The notes beneath the pieces are model-generated. The model made no database searches. It was not told the origin of the DNA and saw nothing but the letters and a program-made list of their open reading frames with translations. From Haemonchus contortus (Eukaryota; Nematoda; Chromadorea; Rhabditida; Trichostrongylidae), in the NCBI GenBank assembly GCA_000469685.2, contig LS997567.1, positions 6,031,374 to 6,095,373 on the forward strand: a stretch of DNA of 64,000 bases, given 5' to 3'. Position 1 is the first letter of the stretch. Each line of letters starts with the position of its first letter. Positions 10,501 through 22,500 of this stretch are shown here, piece by piece. Both the position numbers and the translations under genes were made by a program.

Positions 10501-13500
10501 GCCATTTACAAAAGTCCTCATGACTTAGAAATGAAACAGATTTGAAACTGGAAAATTGGTAAAGGTCAGTAAGGGCAAGCACGCATTCAAGCATACATGG
10601 AGACGACTCTCACGGATGCCAACTGCGTGGCGCATCTCTGAAGGATCTAATCAGTACATTGTTGGTTTTTGTTTTTTTTTTTTTGAATTATTACCTTGTT
10701 AGTCATGAAGTCTAGTTTTGGAAAGTGCACGTCCAGTTCCCTACAGCGTTCAAAATCCCTAGGAACTTATACAGCTTTTACAGTCTTACCCACTGGTTTG
10801 GGGAAAAAGATGCTATTACTTGTTCTTGTCCGTAAAAGGATAAAGGATTAAGCCTTTGAGCGCTAATCAGTCACGTGTCTGAAGGATGGGCCCCGCATTC
10901 GACTTCCATTCAGAATCATAAGGGCGTATTGAATGGATATGCATCTTACAATTAGACAACGACTTGCCGTGGACAGCCAATGTGAGAGTTTGTGCTTTTA
11001 CACTCTCAGATCAATGTTGTACCAATTGAGCGACCCTGATGAAGTTAAGGGGAAGACTCAGTTGGCCCTCGAAGATATCGGCCCGGGATTCAATCCCCAG
11101 ACCATGAGTGCATGGCGGTACGCCACCTGCCATTATAAAACTTCCTTTCCACATAATAATTGCATTAGTGAACTACTATACCACCTCTCCCCTCCACGGT
11201 TTATGTTACGCTTTGATAGTAAGAGGTAATTTGAAAGCATTCGTATTTGAATTGCATTTTCTCGCAGCTGTTGTAATTCCAAAACAGCAGCAAGCCCTGA
11301 ACTTTAAAGAAAGTACTCAATCAATACGTTCGTCCTGAAACGAATGCGGACATAATGCCAGCATTAAACCAAATGACGACTACTGTAATGTATTTTGTTA
11401 CCCCCGCAGTATCGGAAACATATTTTAAGGAAACGAGAAACATCTGTTTTACATGTGGGAACGTTCAATATGCTCGAATAATCGTTCGGATCGTTTGAAA
11501 CAATCCTGTTAAACTGGCGATGCATCGGAAAGTCACAATTCAGCTCGACCAAAAGGCCTGCAGTAATTTGGCTCCAGGAAACTTTTTGCAAGAGGCATAA
11601 ACAAAGACAAACATTACACAAAAGCTGGTAGACGAAGAAACCTGTAGGGAACGTTCAGATGTACTTAAGAGCGATTGAAAAAAGAAAAGAAAGTAATTAT
11701 AACCAGTAATTTCATTTATTTCCAGCAGCTGATGTTACTCAAAAGTGCTCTCAGAGTGCATAATATTACGTTATAAGCATGTGACAGCTTCTCTGCGCGG
11801 TATACACAGCGTGTGTATGTTTATCACAAGTTACCACAACAGAAAATCTAGTAAAAACTTGTAATTCTAAGAAATACTTTCGCGTAATCTGGCTGGCGTG
11901 TTTGACAACGTTTTCAACAGCTTCCTTCACACTCGAGAGCAAACGTAAGTTTTACAAGGAGTTTTCCATGCAGTTTGATTCCTCAGCTATGCAGGAGATT
12001 TGCAACCTCGGTGTAATGAAGGAGTGGGAAAGGAAGGATGTAGGAGGAAGAGGTAAGGTGGGAAGGATGTGTGAAAAATGCTTAACCTTCGACTTGGCTG
12101 GAGTTACTGGTTCAGCATTTCCCTGGGTTTCTTCAGGAACCATTACTCTTTTATGAGAAAAATAATTTAAAAAAACCTTAAAATGCCGAAATCAAAAAAT
12201 GTGCTTTTCATGGTACGTCTGCTCAGCTAACTTTTGGTAACACTGCTGAACATTTTTGTTTATCCCAAAGCCTTTGGCTATGGGAAGGGGAATTAGACAA
12301 AAGCATGACAGTGATTTTCTTGACAATACATGTTTGATCAACTTGTCCGGTCTTACTTATCGAATATCATCAGGATTATCAGGATTACTGAACGATATTG
12401 GACAGCTGCAGCACCTTGGCGGTCCTACAAGTTGCAGCCCATAATTTTATTCTAATTATTTTTATAATCGCCTGAGTGACTGCCAGGAATGTGACGCGGG
12501 TAGTCGCCAAAACACCAAAATTTGAAAAAAAATGGATCAAATACAACACATTACATATTGCTGTGGCTCTACTTGTTTTAAGAAAGTAAAAGTAAAGTAA
12601 GCAAATAGCAAAATCGTTGAAGTAAGCATCCTACACGTGTTAGCTTGGAATTTGCTTGAAGTTTCCCCCTTTTTTCTTTTTAGAAGCATTTCAACTTCAT
12701 AACTCTTGAATTTAGGAAACAAAAAATTCATTGATCGATTTAATTGAATAGTTACTTACTGTATATGGCTTGCTCCATAGTCTCTTTGATTCGTAACACT
12801 TCATCCATTGACATTTTCCTGAGATACTGTCGTGCTTGACGAGGTACACCACTCGCTTTCGACTTTGTACTAAATAGTAATTTTTGCGTTTACAAGTTTA
12901 ATATCCTTGCATTACATCTTCCAAGAATAAGCAGCATTTATATCTCATCACGAAGAATTGCACTAATTCTAGTCAAGAAATTAAATGCCAAAGCTTTGTT
13001 GAAGAGCTATCCTCGACAACGAGCGAATAGGTTTTTTGAGGCAAATTTGCAGAGTATTTACAGGTATCTTCACTTCTTTGTAAGAGTGAATAAATTGTAA
13101 CGGAAACAGCTGTGCAGCGAAATTCACCTTCTGTATCGTGCCAATGCCGTTTGTGCAGCTTTCTTCGCGTTGAGTAGTACGGTTGTTGTTTCAGCGTGAA
13201 GCAACGTCTGACGCTCAACTGTAACCACCAGGATTACTCAAAGAAAACCTTTAGTAACGTTTTTCAAGAAGGTAGGATCGAGTGAGGGTAATCTTGATCG
13301 GAATGCGCCACGCATCCCACCTCTATGTATACAAAAATTGAGCGGCACTTAGTTGCAGGTCTGGCCCTGATTTTTTTTGAAGATAGGCCCCTATTAAAAA
13401 TCAAGGTTCTTGACCCTTCCGATGGACCTCGTGTCACTTGTTAGCTTCGAACGGATTAAATGCTTGGGGGGCCTTGTACAGGTCCACACGTAAGACTGAA

Positions 13501-16500
13501 CTCGCGATTACGCGTACGATAGCAGCGTTAACTACCGCTAATCCACTACCGTGTCTGCTATCCAGGACAAAACATAATTGCGATTCTCCGTTTCAAATTC
13601 CTAATAAGCACTTCGTGAACATTCCCGTGCCCTATCTTGCCAACTTTCTCTTCAGATGGCCCCTTCAGCTCTAAGTCTTCTGCAGAGCCCGGAACACAAG
13701 GGGCTTCAGAGCATTATGCATGAGTGTGCATCTTTTGGATTTATTGGGTGGTTGTTTACCAGTTGAGCAGCTTTACACGTATTATTCGGCAGCATCCGTT
13801 CTCCTAACTTGTCGCCATGTGTCAACAAAATTTACGGACGGCGAGAATGACGAAGGAAGGATGTGTCAAGAAAATTTCTTTCGCTAGCTGAAGAATGCGT
13901 GACGTCACAGTAACTGCACCGCCTACTCCTCAAAACCTACTACTTTAGCTAATCGATAACAAGTTCAGCAAACAAATTTTGGACCGTATCTTTGTTTCCA
14001 CTTGCAGCTCTTAAGTTTAAAATATGTGGAAAAAGGGAATGAAATTGAAGAAGGAGGGCTGCATTTAATAAACGCTGTTCAAAAACATCTCGCTCTGCCT
14101 AAAACCCCACAACGGGCTGAAGCTTCCTTTCGGGCTAGCAAGTTTAGGCAATGCTAGTTGATGCACCTGTGGAACTGGTTTGCAAAGGATAATTCATTCA
14201 TCAGCAGAATGCCATTTTATGTGTCGTTTTTGACAAGTTGAAGAACTGCCCTTTCAGCTTTGTGGTAGAGGGTCCGACAAAAAATGATAGAGAACCAGTG
14301 GTTACGATCGTAAAACGTCTACGGTTGAAAGAATCAGAATGCCGAAAATGGATCTGTTAAACTCAAACACCAGCACTCCAGTTCCGCAACCAGCTTCAGT
14401 GGGCTAAAGTAACGTGGCGCTGTTGTCACAGATATGGTACGGGGATCGAATCCTGGTCAACCAAATCAATATAGATTTCCGCCTTTCTGGCTTCGCCTTA
14501 TGGTGTCAAGCTTGTCTGAGGACAAAAGGTGTTTTTAGTTGAAGCTGAGCATTCCTAGTTTGAGGGCCACTGACATACCAATTTACCCATGTGAGCGTTT
14601 CAGATCATTCCCATTTGGGAAAATGCTCATTTTGGGCAAGAGTGCGGCTGTAGTCCCGATTCTGCAGACTGAGTTAATTTATTCGATTTGGATTTTCGCT
14701 TCTTCTTCGTGTACAACCCCCAGGTAACTCGAGCTTGGATCACACAGCCACTCAAGTTCCTCTACCAGTTTAAAGTGGACTTTCCAGTTCGACGAAGTAA
14801 AACACTTGTTTCAACAAGTGGGTGGTACTGGGTGAAATGGGTGGTCGATAGAAAACCGAATGTCATGGGCTTCTCAAGAATTTTCACCGAAATCCGATCA
14901 CTTCTAGAGGGAAATACAAAATAACCCCTGTATTATACGAATACATAGTCAATATAATTAATTAGAACACAAAAGAGTGTCCTCTATGACTTCAGGTTAA
15001 TATTCTGTTCAAGAAGTGTCTAACTCTAAATGTTGGGTTCGGTGACAAAAAAGCGAAGATAGCTAAGTGTGAGGCGGCGCCGTTGCCACACGTATAGACT
15101 ATACGAAGATCGATCCCTATTCCAGCAAACCCAATTCGGCCTTCCAGATTTTGGAATCATTTTATTGGTATAATCCACGTCTTTGGGGATAGAGGCTTTT
15201 GTTCGGCTGGTCTTTTTAATCATTGTATAGAGCAAATACACATTTAAATGCCTTTGCGGACTCCGATTGGAAGTGGAATGCGTGGAGCATTCCAAAATTA
15301 AACAGAAAATAGACAAATTAGAACTAAAATGCTATTCTTTATTTTTTTTTATTTGAAAAATGATGTTATTAACCCTATAGGAGCTGTAAATTGGCTATAC
15401 CCCTTGCGATTTATGACAACTCGTCATTCAAGGCCCCCCGCGACGCGAAGCAGTTTCCTCGTATTACAATCCAACACCCCGGTAGGCGCACTTGATGTGG
15501 GCTTTTTGTGTTTGCGTCAGTATGCTAGCGAATCAAGTTGGGTGGTCTCAAATACACCCTTGGGGAACGACTTATCGACTATAAATCAGCATTCGAAAGA
15601 GCTAGCGGATCCCCATTTATATGATGTTTTGAGAGAAGAAACGAACACACCCGGGGGAAGGATCTAATGATCCATTCCACCAGAAGCGCACATTTTCCAC
15701 GTGAACTAAGATGATTGAACATTCTGAGGGGGGAAAGAAACGGGAAGGCTTAGCGTTGATGCTTTCCAATCCATACTCTAACCCAGACATGACTAATGGA
15801 GTCGAATTAACGGGGGACCAGTTGCATGCGTCAGTAAATCCGTGTATGTCAGTGAGGGCTAGCTTAGGCATATTGACGGAGAAAGACGTGCGCAAAAGCT
15901 TCTGCTAAGCCAACTATTCATCACAACTATATAATCTCGTCCGAATATCTTTCGGGATGTCACAAGTGTCATTTCGGCCCACTTATTTCATCCCTTCATT
16001 CCTGCCCCAGCTCAGGATTAAAGACTGAAGGACTGGATGACTGGTTCGAGGAAAAACTGCATAATGTATGACCTGCAATTCACGTTCCAAAGCTCTCCTA
16101 CCCTTCCAAATGGTCCAAAACGCGTTGCAAAAGGGCCAAATGTGACCCCATTAGTGACTCATCGACGACCACCTTATCTGTGCTCCCTCCTATGCCCTCC
16201 CGTAGGCCCCCCAGGGAACTTCCATTCCCGTGTACAAATCATCGTGACGAACATCCATATAGCTGTGTGTATACGTGAATAGAGCTATGTTCGCCTCCCA
16301 TCTTCCTTTGCTCTCTACGTTCCCCTGGCTTTCATCACACTCCTCCTTCCTGAAGTCTATACCCTTCAATGGTCGGTGTGCTCGGCAATTTCAGCTGCAG
16401 CTATGAGCAAAAACAATGGGGTAGCTAAGATTTGTCCATAAAAATCCGGTCTTACGAGTAAATTACTAACCTGGAGAGCATGGAAATAGTAAATGGGCAC

Positions 16501-19500
16501 CAAGAAATTAGGGCTTACGTTCAGAAAGCCCTGGATTAAGGCTGGATTAAGGCTGTCTCTGATTGCGTGCGTTTCACGGAAACTGATGTCATAGCACAGA
16601 ATAATTTATATCATTTATAAATAACCTACATGGATCCAAATGCTGCTCGTGAATGGCCCGATCGCGAAGTTTCCGCAAGTACGGATCCTCTTTCGATGAA
16701 CCCGGACGGCTTGTTTCTGAAAATTCGCTTTGTTTGATCGAGAAGTCAGTAATGTTCCTATACTGCTATCCCTACCAGTTTTCTTAACTAGTAATAAATG
16801 CAGTAGGAAATCTCATTATTACAAAAACTCTCACGAAACCTATTAGTACACTGTTCATTAGGTTTCTTATCTCGCCATACACAATTAGTAGGGACATTGA
16901 AGGATGAGAAAGAAAAATGCTTGAAGGCAATCGATTTCTTTAATGACGCCATACATTTAGCTTTTATCCGGAATTTTAGAAAAGCCTGAATAGCTGAATG
17001 TTGCAGTTGTTACAGGAAAACTCGCTTACTTGTCTCTGAAAGAGTAAGCGAGCTTTGCTGTTTACTAGAGTAAACACGTCCACGGGCCCAGAAGTTAAAG
17101 ATGCAAGTTGCTTTGCAGGTGTTGGTTTTGGCGCTTCGGCGACGCTTACTTACTGAATTCAGTTACTTTCAATGCATTATTGAGATGGATGGGGGTGGTG
17201 TAGTGGCAAGTGGCGCACTATCACCCACGAATGATCGGGGAGATCGAATACCGGATCGATATCTGTCCAATTTAAACAGACCTTCCATCCCACCGGGGTT
17301 GGTGAATTGGTACCAGACTTGTGTGGGAGAATAAAAGCACTGACTTGTACATCTGCTGGCCACCTCACCTCATTGTATAGGCTACATGCGCATTCAATAA
17401 GCCCCTACAATTCTGAATGGAAGTCGAGTGCCGGTGCATCCCCACACGGGATTGACAAACGCCCAAAGACCTTGTTTTTTGATGAGGAACATGAACTGAT
17501 TATACCATAAGCCCATAGGATCCCAAGGTATCCTTGTTGGGAAGTTACTGCATTTAAAACATTCCCCAGATTTGGGAATTCTCCCTGTACTAAGCATTCT
17601 GGCCTCACCCTGATTCCCGCATGTCTACAGCAGTATTATTATTCGCCGGAACCAACCGGTTCTCCCTTTAGGTTCGAGATTTTTACTATTTACCCAACAT
17701 TTATTTCTTCCTTTGGAGCTGGAGGGACTGATAGAGATCGCTAAGTTACTTTATAGCAGTAAATTATACTTATTTACTCAGTGCATTTGTATGTGCCCAG
17801 TAGCAAATCAGTGGGCCGTAAAAATCGTACACTCGTCACGGCACGGCCGGCCGCCGCTTGCTACGCCGTTCGGCGAAACCGTTGCACGGCCAGCGACAGG
17901 AACATATGTGCGTCATTTCCCGTGCAATATGTGAAAAGTCACGTACACGAAAGAGTACGATTTTTTCGTCCGCCTTCCATCACGCCCAGTTCACATAAAA
18001 ATGCAAATCTCAGCGTCGGATAGAAATATATGGAGTCTTTCAATTGATTCAGAGAATTTCGGACGAGTTATCAGTAATAGGTTAAGTAAGATTTCCCTAA
18101 CAAAAAAATTTCATTCGTACAAACGTTTGTGCCAAGACGAGACAATTCTCGTCCAGCTCCTCGCCAACCCTATCCAGTCAGTTAAGTATGCACAGGCCAT
18201 TAACTAGAGAACTTCACTCTGGACTTTACGAGTTACTGCAAAAAAACTGGTCCAAACCCGACTTCCATATCTGTTTTATAAATGACAAGTTCCAAACAAC
18301 AATTATCCCTGAACTGGTTCCCCAGTGGATTAAGGAAGGGTTTAAGGTCTCAGGAAATTCGCTCCAAATCGTTGCAATCAATCTAAACTACAGTAAGAAA
18401 TCTCTAAAGGGAAAACAATTTTGTCTCCAGGTTGTTGCTTCACAAAAACGTCCATCTGATGTCTAATTTAATCGGTGACTTAGAAACCCTGAATCAGGTT
18501 GTACGTAGGCGTTTTTCAAATAAAAAGAAAGCAAAAAATGATGGCACTCGTTCAAATTTCACTCCTCGTTGGATATTTAGAAGCGCGCCCCATAATAGGG
18601 AGGATCGTGTACCCCAGTTTTCTTGTCGCTCACCAGAATAGAGGGGATTCTGTACTCCAGCTTCTTTTGACGATCTTTGAAGAGATAAAGCGGGAGTGGT
18701 CCCCGAAAGAGTGAACCAAGAAACGAACCTTCCAAATTTGGCACAGATCGCGACTTTGGCAACATGAACTCCTCATCCGATTCGGATACTTCGCTTTCAG
18801 AAGCACTTTCTGCTAACTCGTTCATATAGCAGACCTAAATCGACAGAGATTCCTGAATCAAAAAGAAAACACAAAGAAAACTTTCGAACTAACAAGGGAG
18901 AAACAAAAGGGAGAAGAATCTCCCGAAGAGGAAAAAGCTCGGGAACGACAGAGTCTCTCTTCAGATTTGGGTGCTTCCATGAAAAATTAACGGCCCTGGG
19001 ACGAGCAACGGTCATCCCGTCGTTTGAGTCCATACATTTCCACATGCATTATCAAGAAAATAGCAACATGTATAAATTAAAGTAAAGTAAAGTATTACCT
19101 GTAAATTCATTGCTGTCTGTAGTCGAAGTGCCAGATTGGACCGATGAGGTCGAGTACTGACAGCAGGACTGGCTCCTTTCCATGAATCCGCTTGAAGGGC
19201 CAATCGTCGCCTTACCTTACAATGAAAAAAATTACGGAAGAGTTTGAGATATCGCAAAAATATTGGCTCGGTCAATTCTGACAGATCTTCTGTGATTGCG
19301 CCATGCCTACGACTTCCATTTGGAATTGCAAAAGCTTCAAATAAATAAGAATGCAAACAACTGATATAACACGATAATTCTGGGGCAACAGGTGTTCTGA
19401 AGCCATTTTTACTGCCATTTACTGGTAAGTCTTGTAGGAAACAGAAGTTGTTGGAAGTAGCCAGTTGATGGGAAGGAGTTGAACTTCCGGCACTGTACCC

Positions 19501-22500
19501 CTTGAGACCGCACGTATCCCGGTTGCGCCATGCACGCACTTTTGCGTTTTCTTTCATTCTTCGAAAGAAGTGAAGCCTTTGTTGACTGGACTGAAATCAG
19601 GTTTTCCTCTTCTTTATCCGATACGCTCCAGAGGCTTCGGAAAAGCTTCGGCAATGAAATGAAGCCTATTATAGGGCAGAGGGATAAGCCCATGATTGAC
19701 CTCACTTTCCCGCCCTAGCCCTCTTAATTCTACCGCCCAAACGCTTCTGCTAATCACCCTTTCTAGCCATTTATGCTCCACAGAAGGCAGTTGGGTGAAT
19801 GCACTTGCAAACACGATTTGTCTGCCGAAATCAGCTGTTCAGTGAGGCGCAGAGAGGGACGTCGTCGCCGACAAATTGAGTCTCTCGGACGTGCCTGCCT
19901 CGGCTGCGTGTGCAGCTTGTCGACGACGGTGACTGCGAAAAAACTCACCATTGATCAGTCAACCTTACTAGATAGCTGCGAGTAAGTCAAACATTTTTTC
20001 AGGACACAAAGCCAAGTTACACTTTGCATTCGACTCACGTTCAAGTGCTCGAGTGCAAGACAGCTCTACGTGGAGGGCCTAAAAAAGCGGGCCAGAATAT
20101 CCACCCGATTCGCAAACCTACTTCTTCAGAGAACAAGTATACTAAAGTCCCTTTACGCCACTCAGCCCTCCGATATTCCTCGAAAGGGGCCTTAAAAACC
20201 ACTTTGACACCTTTGTAACCGTGGTTTTCAAGGAAGGGAGTAAGGGAAGGGTCTGGTCAAAACATCTACGGCTGATGTTCACAAGATGCAGCCCAGTGGC
20301 AATAAGCTGGGAACAAAGAGCCAGATTCTGTTTACGGGATTTACAGTAGGCTCTCCCACACCCATCACCCACTTCAAATCCTTTCGGCAAGACCTCCTTG
20401 ACCTTTCCATGGCTCTTCATCAAAAAACCCTTCTCTCTACTGTGAATCTCATCGTTAATTACTAAATTATGTAAATCGACGGGTTTGTTCCAGAACGGGG
20501 GATCCCTAGGTTTCAAATATCCCCCGATGCACAGCGGCTAACATATGTTCACAAAGGTTTCGGGGAACAACGTGAAGATTACCGCTGTTTGTACAACGCT
20601 GGGCCATGCCACCACTGTACAACACCTAATCTTTTCCGACATCACCAGCTTCCCATAGGAACTGAGAAAACCTCGTCCCAAAGTTAGACCAGTTCCCAGC
20701 CCTGCCCAGGCTTATACTTCAGCTCCCAAGGCAATAACCATGTCGTTCATACGCCCAAATAACCTCTCATTCACATGGGAAGTAAGTTACTTACTCGGAA
20801 CAATGCCCAGTCGGATGAAATGAATTTTTTCGTGCACAGACGCATGGCGTTTCATGTTTTTCGCAAAGTTTTGATCACGCTCGAATAAGCTAACCCGCCC
20901 GACAATGTACTTGGCAACAATCAGGCCATATCGTCAAAGCAGCAATCTAATGAACTTCCATGAGCTTAGCCATCAACAAGTTACTTATTCACGAGCACTG
21001 GCGACTCTTCATAACCCAGAATGTGGACAACAAGCCCGTAGCCATTTGATTTTCCTGTTTCTGATCCGAGTTTCTGTCGTACCAACCGATACCAGTCACT
21101 CAATGGCCAACCGCCAATGACATAATGTATGACTAAACAGCTATCGAATACAAGGATCGATGAGGAGTCTAGGGTGAAGGAATAAAAAATGAACAGGAAG
21201 CATGAAAATTGCTCTTCATAATTCATCACATTCAGCATCCTGCAAGTTACTTGAGTAACTAGGTTGCAGCATCCCCATATCTAAAACGCTATCCATTCGA
21301 AGGTGCGGCCTCTCGAAGGCTGCTAACACGTCCATTGGTGGGCGTGTTTGGCAGCAGTGGGCGTTCCGTACGGTTTCTGAGCCCGTGCTGCACCCTACCT
21401 GGATCATTTCCTTGTCCAAGATCATTACATATTGTATCTACAGATACCAGATTTGCTTCCCACTGGGCGATCGAGGAACACACATTAGCCCCTAGGAGCT
21501 TTCAGGAGGTGTTTACCTCCAAATGCTCAAAATCTTGCATTTCCGAATGTATGATGAGGTCAAGGCAGCTGGGAAAACTCTTTAGGTCCAAGGTTAATAC
21601 CGTATGTAGTAAGGGGAAAGAGCGTTGGATTTTCTAAGAAAAAGAACCAAGTTAACTATGGAAATTGCACTTTCAACGTGCATGTGCGATACCTATGGAG
21701 CACTGAAGTAGTACTTTTACAAATTTACGTACTTTGGGGTTTTCTTGTCCCTCAACAAAACTGGGAGAAATTACTATGCTCTCACTTATGGCTACCGATT
21801 TTTGGTTTCGCTCTGGGGTATAAAGCCCACGATTTGCGAAATTTCCACATTCATCCCCCGCTTAATCCCAGACCGGAAATTAGGAGATGGAATTCTAGCA
21901 TTACCGAAAAGCACGACTTGAAGGGTACGTACATCTCTGGCCTGAATTGATATGTGGGGCGGGACAGTTTGGCCTACTGACCCGACCCGACTCCATGGAT
22001 GGAAGCTATCTGTTCTGGTTCACCAGTACAGGACAGGTAGCCAGTATGAGTTAGACTACTTGTATGAGTTTGAATTCATTTTTCCACAGAAGAAGTAGAA
22101 GCCAGCAGCACGGCAGAAGGTGAAAACATGGTTTTCCTTTAGGACCAAATGAATTGTCAATTAGATAAGAAGAACATTTTTAAGACGTAATAATGGCCCA
22201 TCGCTTGGTACAGCGGAAATCAGCACATGCTACATGAAGTTCAGAGGTAATAAGATTCGGAAGCCGGAAGACCAGGCGAAGAGCCGGAAATCAGTCCACT
22301 GTCAATAGGCTTGCAGACGACAAATATAGAAAGCTTGCAAGTGCAGAAAGCAAAAAAAGACAGCAAAACTCTTTTGAATAGGTCCGAAATCGGACAAGAT
22401 GGAGCAGGCAGTGAGGGGAAGAGAATTTGAAGTTTATGCAAGAAATGGAATCTGAAAACTTCCGAAATTCGGACATATTTTTCCTGAGACCAGCATAGAT

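Larger units (their letters stand above)
13219..17185. other. SCHIP1 intron 8, distal part; no gene seen
   Basis: No coding exon that joins the SCHIP1 frame and no other gene is visible. Reading frames of 80-110 codons at 15026-15316, 15329-15667 and 15617-15895 overlap each other on opposite strands and show no family features. Confidence 0.45.

Noticed and set aside
18001..18466. Two plus-strand frames inside SCHIP1 intron 8
   Set aside because: They are separated by a frame change and show no recognised domain.
19099..19211. Ser-rich alternative frame for SCHIP1 exon 7 (ERSQSCCQYS...)
   Set aside because: It would end in phase 1 and put the following acidic exon out of frame; the chosen frame gives MNLQVCYMNE, which matches the SCHIP family.
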